DNA of 64,000 bases from Clostridia bacterium (GTDB taxonomy: Bacteria; Bacillota; Clostridia; TANB77; CAG-508): assembly GCA_017528085.1 (NCBI GenBank), contig JAFXPH010000015.1, forward strand, positions 1-64,000, in the 5' to 3' direction. A program made the translations under genes and the position numbers. Positions 52,219 through 61,236 of the stretch are shown here, in pieces; the stretch's first letter is position 1, and every line of letters begins with the position of its first letter. The notes under the pieces were generated by a model that was not told the origin of the DNA, did not search any database, and saw only the letters and a program-made list of their open reading frames with translations.

Positions 52219-54300
52219 CTATTCTTCTTTCTTTACTCTTGATGAAACGATTGCATCAAGAATTGATTTTGGAACTTCTTCATAGTGAGAAGGTTCCATA
52301 GAATATGTTCCTCTACCTTGAGTTTTTGAACGTAAGTCTGTAGCATATCCGAACATTTCTGATAATGGAATAAATGCTCTAATTTCTTCCATACCATCAA
52401 CTGCTTCCATACCTTCCATCTTTCCTCTTCTAGAGTTAACATCACCAATTACATCACCCATATATTCTTCAGGTACTGTAATTTCAACTTTCATGATTGG
52501 TTCTAATATAACTGAACCACCTTGTTTACAACCTTCTTTGAAAGCCATAGATCCAGCAATGTGGAATGCAGCTTCTGAAGAGTCAACTTCGTGGTAAGAA
52601 CCATCAACTAATGTTGCTTTGAAGTCGATAACTGGATATCCAGCAAGGATACCTGCTTCAGCAGCTTCTCTAATACCTTCTTCAACTGGTTTAACGTATT
52701 CTTTTGGAACAACACCACCAACGATCTTGCTCTCAAATTCAATACCTTTACCTGGCTCTAATGGTTCCATTTCTAGCCAAACATGACCATATTGTCCTCT
52801 ACCACCTGATTGACGAATGAATTTACCTTCAACTCTAACAGCTTTTCTGATTGTTTCTTTGTATGCAACTTGTGGTTTACCAACGCTACATTCAACTTTA
52901 AACTCTCTCTTTAATCTGTCTACGATAATGTCTAAGTGTAACTCACCCATACCAGCGATAATAGTTTGACCTGTTTCATGGTTTGTATATGTCTTGAATG
53001 TTGGATCTTCTTCAGCTAGTTTTGCTAATGCAATTGACATTTTCTCTTGGTTTGCTTTATCCTTTGGTTCAATTGCGATATCAATAACTGGCTCTGGGAA
53101 TTCCATTGATTCAAGAACGATTGGATGATCTGGATCACAAAGAGTATTACCTGTTGTAACATCTTTTAATCCAACTGCAGCTGCAATATCACCAGCATAT
53201 ACTGTATCAATATCTTGTCTATGATTTGAGTGCATTAATAATATTCTACCAATTCTTTCTCTTTTATCTTTGCTTGAATTTAAAACTGTAGTTCCAGAAT
53301 CTAATTTACCAGAATATACTCTAAAGAAGCATAATTTTCCAACAAATGGATCTGTTGCAATTTTAAATGCAAGTGCTGCAAAAGGTTCTGAATCAGATGG
53401 TTTTCTGCTTGCATCTTCACCATCTATAGTTTTTCCTTTTGTTTCACCAATATCTAGTGGACAAGGCATATAATCAACGATAGCGTCTAATAATTCTTGT
53501 ACACCTTTGTTTTTATATGAAGAACCACAAGTAACAACTACTACTTTATTTTCTAGTGTTCCTTTTCTTAGTCCTAATTTGATTTCATCAGCTGTTAATT
53601 CTTCTCCTTCAAGATATTTCATCATTAATTCTTCATCTTCTTCAGCAGCAGCTTCAATCATAGTTGTTCTCCACTTTTCTGCTTCAGCTTTCATATCATC
53701 AGGAATATCAGTTTCTTCAATATCTACTCCTAAATCATCTTTATGAATAAATGCTCTCATCTTGATTAAATCAACGATACCTTTGAAGTTATCTTCAGCA
53801 CCAATTGGTAATTGGATTGGAATAGCATTTGCTTTCAATCTATTTTTTAATTGCTCTACGCAAAGCATAAAGTTTGCTCCAGTGATATCCATTTTATTAA
53901 CGTATACCATTCTTGGAACATGATATTTATCAGCTTGTCTCCAAACTGTTTCTGTTTGTGGTTGAACTCCACCTTTAGCAGCTAATACTGTAACTGAACC
54001 ATCTAGAACTTTTAAAGATCTTTGTACTTCTACTGTAAAATCAACGTGGCCTGGAGTATCGATAATATTGATTCTATTACCCTTCCAGAAACAAGTTGTA
54101 GCAGCAGATGTAATAGTGATACCTCTTTCTTGCTCTTGAGCCATCCAGTCCATTGTAGCAGCGCCTTCATGAACTTCACCTATTTTATGAGTTTTACCTG
54201 TATAGAATAGAATTCTCTCAGTAGTTGTTGTTTTACCAGCATCTATATGAGCCATAATTCCTATGTTTCTATATTTCTCTAATGGGTATTCTCTAGCCAT
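52219..54300 (-). CDS. fusA: elongation factor G
   Basis: GTPase driving translocation. 693 aa: G1 [31 protein letters not shown], then domains II-V ([41 protein letters not shown]). Third gene of rpsL-rpsG-fusA-tuf; RBS is AAAGGGG. Confidence 0.98.
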   Translation of the reverse strand: MAREYPLEKYRNIGIMAHIDAGKTTTTERILFYTGKTHKIGEVHEGAATMDWMAQEQERGITITSAATTCFWKGNRINIIDTPGHVDFTVEVQRSLKVLDGSVTVLAAKGGVQPQTETVWRQADKYHVPRMVYVNKMDITGANFMLCVEQLKNRLKANAIPIQLPIGAEDNFKGIVDLIKMRAFIHKDDLGVDIEETDIPDDMKAEAEKWRTTMIEAAAEEDEELMMKYLEGEELTADEIKLGLRKGTLENKVVVVTCGSSYKNKGVQELLDAIVDYMPCPLDIGETKGKTIDGEDASRKPSDSEPFAALAFKIATDPFVGKLCFFRVYSGKLDSGTTVLNSSKDKRERIGRILLMHSNHRQDIDTVYAGDIAAAVGLKDVTTGNTLCDPDHPIVLESMEFPEPVIDIAIEPKDKANQEKMSIALAKLAEEDPTFKTYTNHETGQTIIAGMGELHLDIIVDRLKREFKVECSVGKPQVAYKETIRKAVRVEGKFIRQSGGRGQYGHVWLEMEPLEPGKGIEFESKIVGGVVPKEYVKPVEEGIREAAEAGILAGYPVIDFKATLVDGSYHEVDSSEAAFHIAGSMAFKEGCKQGGSVILEPIMKVEITVPEEYMGDVIGDVNSRRGKMEGMEAVDGMEEIRAFIPLSEMFGYATDLRSKTQGRGTYSMEPSHYEEVPKSILDAIVSSRVKKEE

Positions 54301-54327
54301 AATAAGTTTTTTCCCCTTTCAATAATT

Positions 54328-54798
54328 TTACCACTTATAATGTGCAAAAGCTTTGTTAGCTTCAGCCATTTTGTGAGTATCTTCTTTCTTCTTAAATGCT
54401 CCACCGTTACCGTTAATAGCATCTATAATTTCACCAGCTAGTTTTTCAGACATAGTTTTTTCATGTCTTTTTCTAGCATAAAGTACTAACCATCTTAAAC
54501 CTAATGTTTGTCTTCTTTCAGGTCTAATCTCTAATGGTACTTGGTATGTTGCACCACCAACTCTTCTAGCTTTAACTTCTAGAACTGGCATTACATTCTC
54601 TAATGCTTGTTCAAATACTTCTAATGGGTCTCTTTGTTCTCTTTCTTTAACAATGTCAAATGCCTCGTATACTATATTTTGTGCAACTGATTTTTTACCA
54701 TCTAGCATAATGTTATTAACTAATTTTGTAACAACTTTACTATTATACATAGGATCTGGTAAAACTTCTCTTTTAGCTATATATCCTTTTCTTGGCAC
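54328..54798 (-). CDS. rpsG: 30S ribosomal protein S7
   Basis: 156-aa primary 16S rRNA-binding protein of the 30S head ([43 protein letters not shown]). Start is GTG at 54798 behind AAGGAGGGA. Long gap to rpsL upstream with possible regulatory structure. Confidence 0.96.
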   Translation of the reverse strand: MPRKGYIAKREVLPDPMYNSKVVTKLVNNIMLDGKKSVAQNIVYEAFDIVKEREQRDPLEVFEQALENVMPVLEVKARRVGGATYQVPLEIRPERRQTLGLRWLVLYARKRHEKTMSEKLAGEIIDAINGNGGAFKKKEDTHKMAEANKAFAHYKW

Positions 54799-54981
54799 TA
54801 TTCTTCCCTCCTTAATTATTATTTTTGTTAACGTTTAATTATTTATAACGTTATCGGTACTCTGATGTGACTATTTCACACATCCGTAATAATGCTCATT
54901 AAAATATCTATTAAAAAATTAGTGAAAAACTAATCAAAATATCCATCTTAATTAAACACTATTAGTCTTTTCTAAAAAATT
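54799..54981 (-). promoter_or_regulatory. rpsL-rpsG intercistronic region with three inverted repeats
   Basis: 183 bp, long for a str operon. It holds TAACGTT/AACGTTA (54829-54853), GATGTG/CACATC (54864-54884) and ATTAGT/ACTAAT (54918-54934). In E. coli the S12-S7 intercistronic RNA is the S7 repression site; a similar role here is inference. No clean terminator or promoter is seen. Confidence 0.5.
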
Positions 54982-55395
54982 TTATTTTTTAGGTCTCTTA
55001 GCACCATATTTAGATCTACCTTGCATTCTATCCTTAACGCCTGCAGTATCTAATGTTCCTCTTATGATGTGGTATCTAACACCTGGTAAGTCTTTTACCC
55101 TTCCACCTCTTATAAGAACAACGCTGTGCTCTTGAAGGTTGTGACCTTCACCTGGAATATAAGATGTAACTTCATATCCGTTTGAAAGTTTAACCCTAGC
55201 TACTTTTCTTAAAGCTGAGTTAGGCTTCTTAGGAGTTACAGTCTTTACTACTGTACAAACACCTCTTTTTTGTGGAGACTTTTTATTTGTTAAAGCCTTT
55301 TTTCTTGAGTTATAACCATGTTGTAAAGCTGGAGCTGTTGATTTTTTTACAGAAGTACTTCTTCCTTTTCTTACTAATTGGTTAATTGTTGGCAT
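54982..55395 (-). CDS. rpsL: 30S ribosomal protein S12
   Basis: 137 aa decoding-centre protein. The start is the ATG at 55395 ([12 protein letters not shown]), preceded by GAGGAGGTGA; the longer frame to 55473 is leader sequence. The Lys residues linked to streptomycin sensitivity are intact in [11 protein letters not shown] and [13 protein letters not shown]. First gene of rpsL-rpsG-fusA-tuf. Confidence 0.96.
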   Translation of the reverse strand: MPTINQLVRKGRSTSVKKSTAPALQHGYNSRKKALTNKKSPQKRGVCTVVKTVTPKKPNSALRKVARVKLSNGYEVTSYIPGEGHNLQEHSVVLIRGGRVKDLPGVRYHIIRGTLDTAGVKDRMQGRSKYGAKRPKK

Positions 55396-55424
55396 ACTTG
55401 ATTTTTCACCTCCTCTTATTTGAA

Positions 55425-55460
55425 TAAAAAATACGCAAGTATTAAAAAATACTCGCGTAT
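55425..55460 (-). terminator. 5' leader hairpin with T run upstream of rpsL (possible attenuator)
   Basis: AATACTCGCGTAT paired with ATACGCAAGTATT (55431-55460, one wobble), followed on the minus strand by six T. It lies between the rpsL promoter and the rpsL start, with the predicted transcript starting inside its first arm. It looks like a genuine intrinsic terminator placed at the very 5' end of the str operon mRNA. Confidence 0.65.
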
Positions 55461-55463
55461 AAT

Positions 55464-55492
55464 ATTCTAACATCTTTAATTATCAAAGTCAA
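55464..55492 (-). promoter_or_regulatory. promoter of the str operon (rpsL)
   Basis: Minus-strand TTGACT (55487-55492), 17 bp, TAGAAT (55464-55469). Confidence 0.82.
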
Positions 55493-55513
55493 TAGTTCCG
55501 TAGGTTTTTTTGA

Positions 55514-55753
55514 CTAATTTTGGCTTATTATTTTATCAAAAATTCCCCTTAAAATATCATTATTTTCTTCTAATTCAACTCTTATCTCATTATCTATTTC
55601 TTTGTACTCGAAAACCATAGGGATAATAGGCTTTCGAGTTGTTGAGCAAAAAAGATAATCTTTATTATCATATTTAATTATATCTACAATTCTATAAACT
55701 TGATCTTTTTTAATTGTAATTTTTGCTCCAACTTTTAAATCTTCCTTATTCAT
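55514..55753 (-). CDS. uncharacterised 79-aa protein
   Basis: Not assigned to a family. A small beta-rich protein (ITIKKDQVYRIVDIIKYDNK, YLFCSTTRKPIIPMVFEYKE) with a helical C-terminus. It resembles small YlxR/DUF-type factors only in size. Starts 1 bp after the 452-aa coiled-coil gene ends, so it is part of that unit. RBS is GAGAC-like, weak. Confidence 0.7.
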   Translation of the reverse strand: MNKEDLKVGAKITIKKDQVYRIVDIIKYDNKDYLFCSTTRKPIIPMVFEYKEIDNEIRVELEENNDILRGIFDKIISQN

Positions 55754-55754
55754 A

Positions 55755-57113
55755 TTAGTCTCCTATTTCTTTTCCATCATCTGCAACAAGTGTACCTTCA
55801 TTTGGGTTTGTAGCTATCGTTTCTTGCTCTGCTTTTCTTTTTGCTTCTGCTTCAGCTACCCTTTCTGGATCTCTAATCCATTGTTGTACTTCCGGTTTAA
55901 GATTTGCATATGCTTCTTTCATAAGTTCTAATATTTCTTCTTCTGTAGCTCCTTCTGGAATATCTAATTTACTCTTTAAATACTCTTGATCCTCTAGATT
56001 GAAGAAATGACTTCTAGCTTCTAATTCTGAGTATTCTTTTTGTTTTTGGATTCTTTCGATTTGTAATCTTGCTTCAGTCTCTGCAAATTGTTGTTCTACT
56101 AGTTTTACTGAATAACATGTAAGAACGACTCCACATGCTGCAAGCAATACTTTAAATGAAGTCCAACCTGCTCTCATAGCAATGTCATGTTCTACATCTT
56201 CTATAGCATCAATTTTTGTTTGCCATTTCTTTTGTTGTCTTGGACTTAAGTCCTCATAATTTGAGAAGATATATTTATCATAACCACCATGTTTATAATA
56301 AATCATATGAGCAAATCTTTCTAATAAACTTCTTTTTTTATGTGGTATATATTTTCCTCTAGCTCTTTTTATTTTTCTTTGTTCTTTTCTTTTTTCTCTT
56401 GCTTCTTTTTTTAATTGTCTATCTTCTTTTTTAATATTTCTATTTACATTTCTAGAAATACTTTTAACTAAAGCAGCTTGTTTTTTATCAGCTTCTCTCT
56501 CTTCTTTTTCTGCTTTTCTCGCTTCTTCTTTTAATTTTGCTCTTCTTTTTAATTCTTCTTTTCTTGCTCTAGTTACTCTTTTTTCTTCTTCTCTCTCTTC
56601 CTTAGCTATTCTTCTATAGTCTTCATCTATTCTCTTATTTAAGTTTTTTTCTACTTCTCTAAATAGGTCTTCGTCTGCCTTTTCTTTTTGAGCTGCTTGT
56701 CTAGCTTCCTCTTCCTTCATTTTGTCTACATTTCGTTTAGCTGCTCTGAAAACTTCACTTAAATCTTCTTTTGGGGCCTCTCCTTCAACTGACTCGAAGA
56801 CTTCTACTTGTCTTGTAAATCTTTGTGGTTCTTTTTCTTCTTCTGCTTCCATTTGAGCTACATATTTTATTACATCCTCTACAGATTCTTGAAGTGGTGT
56901 ATTTGTAATTTCAGGCTTTTTCTTAGCACTTTTCTCTCTTTTAGGTTCATCTTCAAATAATGGATCTTCCATCAAATCAACGATAGTTTTCTTAGTAACT
57001 TTATTTTTAGAATTTATGAATCTTTTATTACCATATCTTTCTTTATATCTATCAGGATTTAGGTTTCTAGCGAGACTACTACCACTATCATTAGAACTAT
57101 TACTTACTTCCAT
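55755..57113 (-). CDS. uncharacterised highly charged coiled-coil protein with one membrane segment
   Basis: 452 aa, no family recognised. The N-terminal 130 residues are polar with Ser/Asn. Residues about 135-265 are an almost uninterrupted Lys/Arg/Glu helix (EKEEREADKKQ, KKEAREKRKEQ). A basic patch KYIPHKKRSLLERFAHMIYY precedes a membrane segment (about 335-357: SFKVLLAACGVVLTCYSVKL). After it is another helical region that includes DIPEGATEEEILELMKEAY. No signal peptide, so a bitopic anchor with the large charged part in the cytoplasm is most likely. Second gene of a tight trio with the 68-aa and 79-aa genes. Confidence 0.78.
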   Translation of the reverse strand: MEVSNSSNDSGSSLARNLNPDRYKERYGNKRFINSKNKVTKKTIVDLMEDPLFEDEPKREKSAKKKPEITNTPLQESVEDVIKYVAQMEAEEEKEPQRFTRQVEVFESVEGEAPKEDLSEVFRAAKRNVDKMKEEEARQAAQKEKADEDLFREVEKNLNKRIDEDYRRIAKEEREEEKRVTRARKEELKRRAKLKEEARKAEKEEREADKKQAALVKSISRNVNRNIKKEDRQLKKEAREKRKEQRKIKRARGKYIPHKKRSLLERFAHMIYYKHGGYDKYIFSNYEDLSPRQQKKWQTKIDAIEDVEHDIAMRAGWTSFKVLLAACGVVLTCYSVKLVEQQFAETEARLQIERIQKQKEYSELEARSHFFNLEDQEYLKSKLDIPEGATEEEILELMKEAYANLKPEVQQWIRDPERVAEAEAKRKAEQETIATNPNEGTLVADDGKEIGD

Positions 57114-57115
57114 TG

Positions 57116-57322
57116 TTACCTTTCATTCTCCCTTTTCTTTGTATCATTGTATTCCTTTTTTGTTTTAGGAATTTTTTTATCACTTACATCTACCTTTGGA
57201 AAACTATCTGTTTCTGTATTTTTATTATCTTCAATAATAGTTTTCTCATTTACTTCAGTAGATCTAAGATTTTCAAATACATCTACAATTCCATTAAAAA
57301 AACTCATAATCTTTTCAAACAT
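57116..57322 (-). CDS. 68-aa protein matching the C-terminal tail of the 1246-aa protein
   Basis: Residues 14-22 (DVFENLRST) and 51-63 (IPKTKKEYNDTKK) match DVYENLRRT and VPRSKHEYNKMKK at the end of the 1246-aa protein upstream, with 37 and 35 residues respectively between them. Both have a short hydrophobic helix just before. It is a stand-alone copy of that tail. RBS is AGGAG. Its stop is 2 bp from the next gene's start. No promoter of its own seen. Confidence 0.72.
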   Translation of the reverse strand: MFEKIMSFFNGIVDVFENLRSTEVNEKTIIEDNKNTETDSFPKVDVSDKKIPKTKKEYNDTKKRENER

Positions 57323-57335
57323 AATTCTCCTCTTA

Positions 57336-57368
57336 TAAAAAAGCAGAAAATTTCAAATTTTCTGCTTT
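57336..57368 (-). terminator. intrinsic terminator after the 1246-aa gene
   Basis: Nearly perfect 14-bp stem AAAGCAGAAAATTT/AAATTTTCTGCTTT (57340-57368) followed by T run on the minus strand. The downstream trio then depends on read-through or an unseen promoter. Confidence 0.88.
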
Positions 57369-57382
57369 AATCATCAAGATAT

Positions 57383-60300
57383 CTATTTTGTTTCTTCTTC
57401 ATCTTTATCTTTTTTCATCTTATTATATTCATGTTTTGATCTAGGAACTTTATATTCAACTTCACCTTTTCTAAAATCACTTTCTCTAGGTTCGCTAAAG
57501 CTCATATCTTCTTTTACCTTAGTATCAGTTCTTCTTAAGTTTTCATAGACATCATAAGCTGTTGCTCCATATAGGGCTGCCGTTCCTGTTCCCATTAATG
57601 CATTTACTGCTCTTGTATTAACAACAGTATTTGTTACATCTTCGGCTTCTTTAATTACTCTTTCTACCCAGTCATATTGTGCAGCTTTAACAAGTGTATC
57701 AGTATAATCAACTATTTTTGGAGTTTTAACTAATTCCATTAAATCTCCTAGTCTCGCCCAGCCTCTATCTGTGACAATTCCATTGTTTCCTACACTTGAT
57801 ATACCTACATATAATTTATCTAGTGTATCAGTATTAATTGTTCCTGCTGGGAATGCATCAATTATCTCTTGTACTGTTAATCCTTGTTTCATTCTTCCTG
57901 TTGCAGCATCAATAAGTGTTTCTGGTAATGTTCTTCCTGTTAATACATTTGGACTAATACCTGCCACATCAGAAAATCCCATTCCGTGCTCACCTTCTTG
58001 GAATATTGCACCAATGAAGTCTGAATCTTTAACTACATAGTCTTGAATTCTTCTTTCTCCACCTGATACTGAATACATTAAGTCGACTTTTCTACCAGCA
58101 TTTGCTGATATAACACCATTTAGTGGTCTTTGCATATCCATAACATCCACAGTAACAGGTGTTTTTTCATAAACAGCATCTTGTACCATTGTCCAATCTT
58201 TTGTAGTTACAGCCTCATTATGTATAGTTTCTGTTTTTGTAATATTTTCTGTTAGCCATTTTCTAATATTTGGTCCAACAAATTTTACAAACGCTAATCT
58301 TAATACACCTTTAATAGCAGTAACTCTTAATGTATTTACTTCTTTACTAGCAATAGCATGTTGTTTTTCAGATATAGCATCAACAGGTTTTGTCTCAACT
58401 TGTTCAACTGCACCAAAATGTGCAATTTGTTTATTTAAATAATCCAATGAGCTTGCCTTTGCAGCCATAGCTTTTTCTGCTTCTATTATATTTTCAGCAT
58501 CTGGATGAGCTAATATCTCGTCTTGTAATTCTTTGATTTGTTTCTCATATTCTGGTACTAATTCTGAATATCTTTTATATGATTCTATATTAATGTATTT
58601 TTCTCTTACATTAGTATAATTGTCAAAGAATCTAGCTCTTAGCACTGCTTCATTTCCTTCTTTGCTTTTTACTAAAGCTTTCCATCTAGGTTCAAAATAA
58701 AGTGCTAATCCTCTTCTTAGTTTTTGAAGTCCTGTTAATTCCCTAGGCTCTCTTTTTTCTTCTTTTGCCTTTGCTCTTTCTTCTCCATCTTCTATCATTA
58801 ACATTGCTCTTTTTACACTTGTAAAATGATCTCTTCTTGCTACAAAATTATGATATGGGTGGCTATCAAATGGTGTTCCACCTTTACCGCCTGTAATAGC
58901 TTTGTGTAATGGTTGAGCAACATTTTTTCCTATAAATTTATATACTGGTGAGAAGAAATTTCTTATTCCTATAAACGCATTACCTACTACTCTAAATCCT
59001 TTTCCTAAAAGAGATTTTTGTTCAGGTATATATGGTGCTTTTTCACCATATTTTCCAAGTGTTGCTAAATCTCTTTGTGTATATTTGTGTTTATCGAATT
59101 TATGATTTAGTGTAGATAAATAAATTCTATCATCTCTAATTAAAGCTTTCTTTTCTTCTTCATCTTCAGGATAAACAGAATTGTCTCCAGCTTTATATCT
59201 AGATAGTCTTTCAAGTCTTGCTTTATAACCATCTAATAGTAAAAATTCTTCATCTTCTTTTCTAGTTTCATAATCTTCAATTGTTTTATATTTATAACCT
59301 TTTTCTTTATCTTCAACCTCAACTCTATGAGATAGGTATTCGGCAAGAACTTTATCATAAATATCTCTAAATTCACTATCTGAATAATATTCTTCAAGAG
59401 TTCTTTGATTTAATGCATCTATTTCATCAACAATGGCCTTTTCATCATAAACAGCCTCTCTTGCCTTTGGATTTTCTGGAATAGCAATTACATATTTCTT
59501 TTCTTCTGATTTTTCTTCTGAAGAATCGCCCTCTACTGTAGCAGCCTCAACAGTAACTGTTTTTACAGGAGCTGCTTGTGCATTAGGAACTTCAACTGTA
59601 ATTACTTCTTCAGGTTCATCTAAAACTTTATCAACAATTTGATTTCTTTCTCCTAGTTTTAAATATCTTGCTTCAACTTCTCTAGATAAACCTTTTAAAG
59701 CTATTAACCCTGCTGAATTTAATCGTAATTCATCATATCTAGCTTTATCTGCTTCTTCACCTTTACCATTAAATAGTCTTTTTGGAACAGAATATTTATA
59801 GATTTCATAATTTGTAAAAGCTTCCTCATATTCTTCTTGTAGCTTAGCTATTGTTTCTTCATCTGCTTTGGCCTTTTCGGCATCATCTAATCTTTTGCCT
59901 GCTTCTTGGAATCTTTTAAATACTCTTTCTCTAAATTTATTATTAGCTTCTATATCAGATTCTGTTGGAATAGATAATGTTTCTATTTCATCAAGTAATT
60001 GTCTTTGTCTTGATTCAATTTCATTTACTGATAAATAGTCTACTCCTTCTTTATTTAATAAAGCCATTAACTCATTATAATATGTTTCTGAAATTTGTTT
60101 AGATTCATAAAGTTTATAAATATCTTCTCTACTTATCGCTGCTACTTTTCCTGAAAGAATTGTCTCTACATCTCTACGATATAACCCCTCTCTTGGAGTT
60201 AGTTTTGCATTTTGTTCTATTTCGTTTAATATCTTTATTGTATTCTCTTTTCTACGTAAAACAGCTGCTTGTCGTATTGTATAAACTCTTCTTGGTTTTT

Positions 60301-61123
60301 CGAATCTAATCTTATTATATTCAGCTTGACTTCTTCTATAATTGTCTCTATATCTTTCTAATTCTTCTTCAGAAATTGATCCTTCTTTAAATTTGGCTTC
60401 TGATTCTTCTAATATTTTTAAGTCTTCATTAGCTTTTCTTCTAAGATTATTTCTATATTCTCTAAACATTATTACTTCTGCATCAGTCAAATCTCTAGTT
60501 GCATCTTCTTTAATTTTTTCTCTATCTCTTATAATTGCTTCTTTTATCATTTCTACATGAGAAATAGACATAGTATCAGTTCCATAGTGAACAAATTCAT
60601 CATAAACATCTTTTAATATTTCATATGAATCATTTATTTCGTCAAAATTACTTGGATATGGTTCACCTTTCTTTACAGCATCTCTTACCATTTCTTGATA
60701 TTCATTTTTCATTTTTTCAATATCTGAAAGGCTTATTGTTTTTACTTGATTTGCTAATCTATTTTGTTCTCTTTTTTCTCTTAATTGTCTATTTTTAATA
60801 ATTTTTGCATCTATTGCAAGTAATATTTCCCCTGCCGCAACTCTTTCTTCATTGCTTAATTCTTGCTCTGAATTGCTTAAAGCTCTTGTTATTTGTTCAC
60901 GAGCTTTTTCAAGTTCTTTGGTACTTCCTCTTACAATACCAATTTCATTATCTTTAGTTATACCAAGCCATACTTGACCTGTTTTGTTATTAGTTAAACT
61001 AGCAGTGTATCTCATAGGCTCTTGACCTTTTCTAGGTGCCCTTAAAGTTCTTACTTCTAATTCTCTTTCCTTAGAATTTTCTTCTGCAGTTTCTTTAATA
61101 AGATTTAATAATTTTTCATCCAT
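57383..61123 (-). CDS. uncharacterised 1246-aa charged helical protein
   Basis: No family recognised. An N-terminal 75-residue domain (RAPRKGQEPMRYTASL, TGQVWLGITKDNEIGIVRGS) is followed by about 600 residues of charged coiled coil. A central part carries hydrophobic or aromatic stretches (GKGFRVVGNAFIGIRNFFSP, HPYHNFVARRDHFTSVKRAM). A globular-looking segment (about 960-1170: RPLNGVISANAGRKVDLMYS, GMGFSDVAGISPNVLTGRTL) and a Gly/Ala-rich hydrophobic helix (about 1174-1192) follow, with the tail repeated in the 68-aa gene at the end. There is no signal peptide. The GYxP/LPxTG sorting type is absent. Expressed from its own promoter, and terminated. A large scaffold at the membrane is a guess. 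Confidence 0.8.
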   Translation of the reverse strand: MDEKLLNLIKETAEENSKERELEVRTLRAPRKGQEPMRYTASLTNNKTGQVWLGITKDNEIGIVRGSTKELEKAREQITRALSNSEQELSNEERVAAGEILLAIDAKIIKNRQLREKREQNRLANQVKTISLSDIEKMKNEYQEMVRDAVKKGEPYPSNFDEINDSYEILKDVYDEFVHYGTDTMSISHVEMIKEAIIRDREKIKEDATRDLTDAEVIMFREYRNNLRRKANEDLKILEESEAKFKEGSISEEELERYRDNYRRSQAEYNKIRFEKPRRVYTIRQAAVLRRKENTIKILNEIEQNAKLTPREGLYRRDVETILSGKVAAISREDIYKLYESKQISETYYNELMALLNKEGVDYLSVNEIESRQRQLLDEIETLSIPTESDIEANNKFRERVFKRFQEAGKRLDDAEKAKADEETIAKLQEEYEEAFTNYEIYKYSVPKRLFNGKGEEADKARYDELRLNSAGLIALKGLSREVEARYLKLGERNQIVDKVLDEPEEVITVEVPNAQAAPVKTVTVEAATVEGDSSEEKSEEKKYVIAIPENPKAREAVYDEKAIVDEIDALNQRTLEEYYSDSEFRDIYDKVLAEYLSHRVEVEDKEKGYKYKTIEDYETRKEDEEFLLLDGYKARLERLSRYKAGDNSVYPEDEEEKKALIRDDRIYLSTLNHKFDKHKYTQRDLATLGKYGEKAPYIPEQKSLLGKGFRVVGNAFIGIRNFFSPVYKFIGKNVAQPLHKAITGGKGGTPFDSHPYHNFVARRDHFTSVKRAMLMIEDGEERAKAKEEKREPRELTGLQKLRRGLALYFEPRWKALVKSKEGNEAVLRARFFDNYTNVREKYINIESYKRYSELVPEYEKQIKELQDEILAHPDAENIIEAEKAMAAKASSLDYLNKQIAHFGAVEQVETKPVDAISEKQHAIASKEVNTLRVTAIKGVLRLAFVKFVGPNIRKWLTENITKTETIHNEAVTTKDWTMVQDAVYEKTPVTVDVMDMQRPLNGVISANAGRKVDLMYSVSGGERRIQDYVVKDSDFIGAIFQEGEHGMGFSDVAGISPNVLTGRTLPETLIDAATGRMKQGLTVQEIIDAFPAGTINTDTLDKLYVGISSVGNNGIVTDRGWARLGDLMELVKTPKIVDYTDTLVKAAQYDWVERVIKEAEDVTNTVVNTRAVNALMGTGTAALYGATAYDVYENLRRTDTKVKEDMSFSEPRESDFRKGEVEYKVPRSKHEYNKMKKDKDEEETK

Positions 61124-61193
61124 ATTATTAAATATTCTCCTTCTTATATAACAAATAATTTATAAGTAAAAAATATTTTCTCGCATACTCAAT

Positions 61194-61222
61194 ATTTTAT
61201 CACAAATCAAGGTTTTTTACAA
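61194..61222 (-). promoter_or_regulatory. promoter of the 1246-aa gene
   Basis: Minus-strand TTGTAA (61217-61222), 17 bp, TAAAAT (61194-61199). Confidence 0.73.
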
Positions 61223-61236
61223 TAGATTTACATAAA

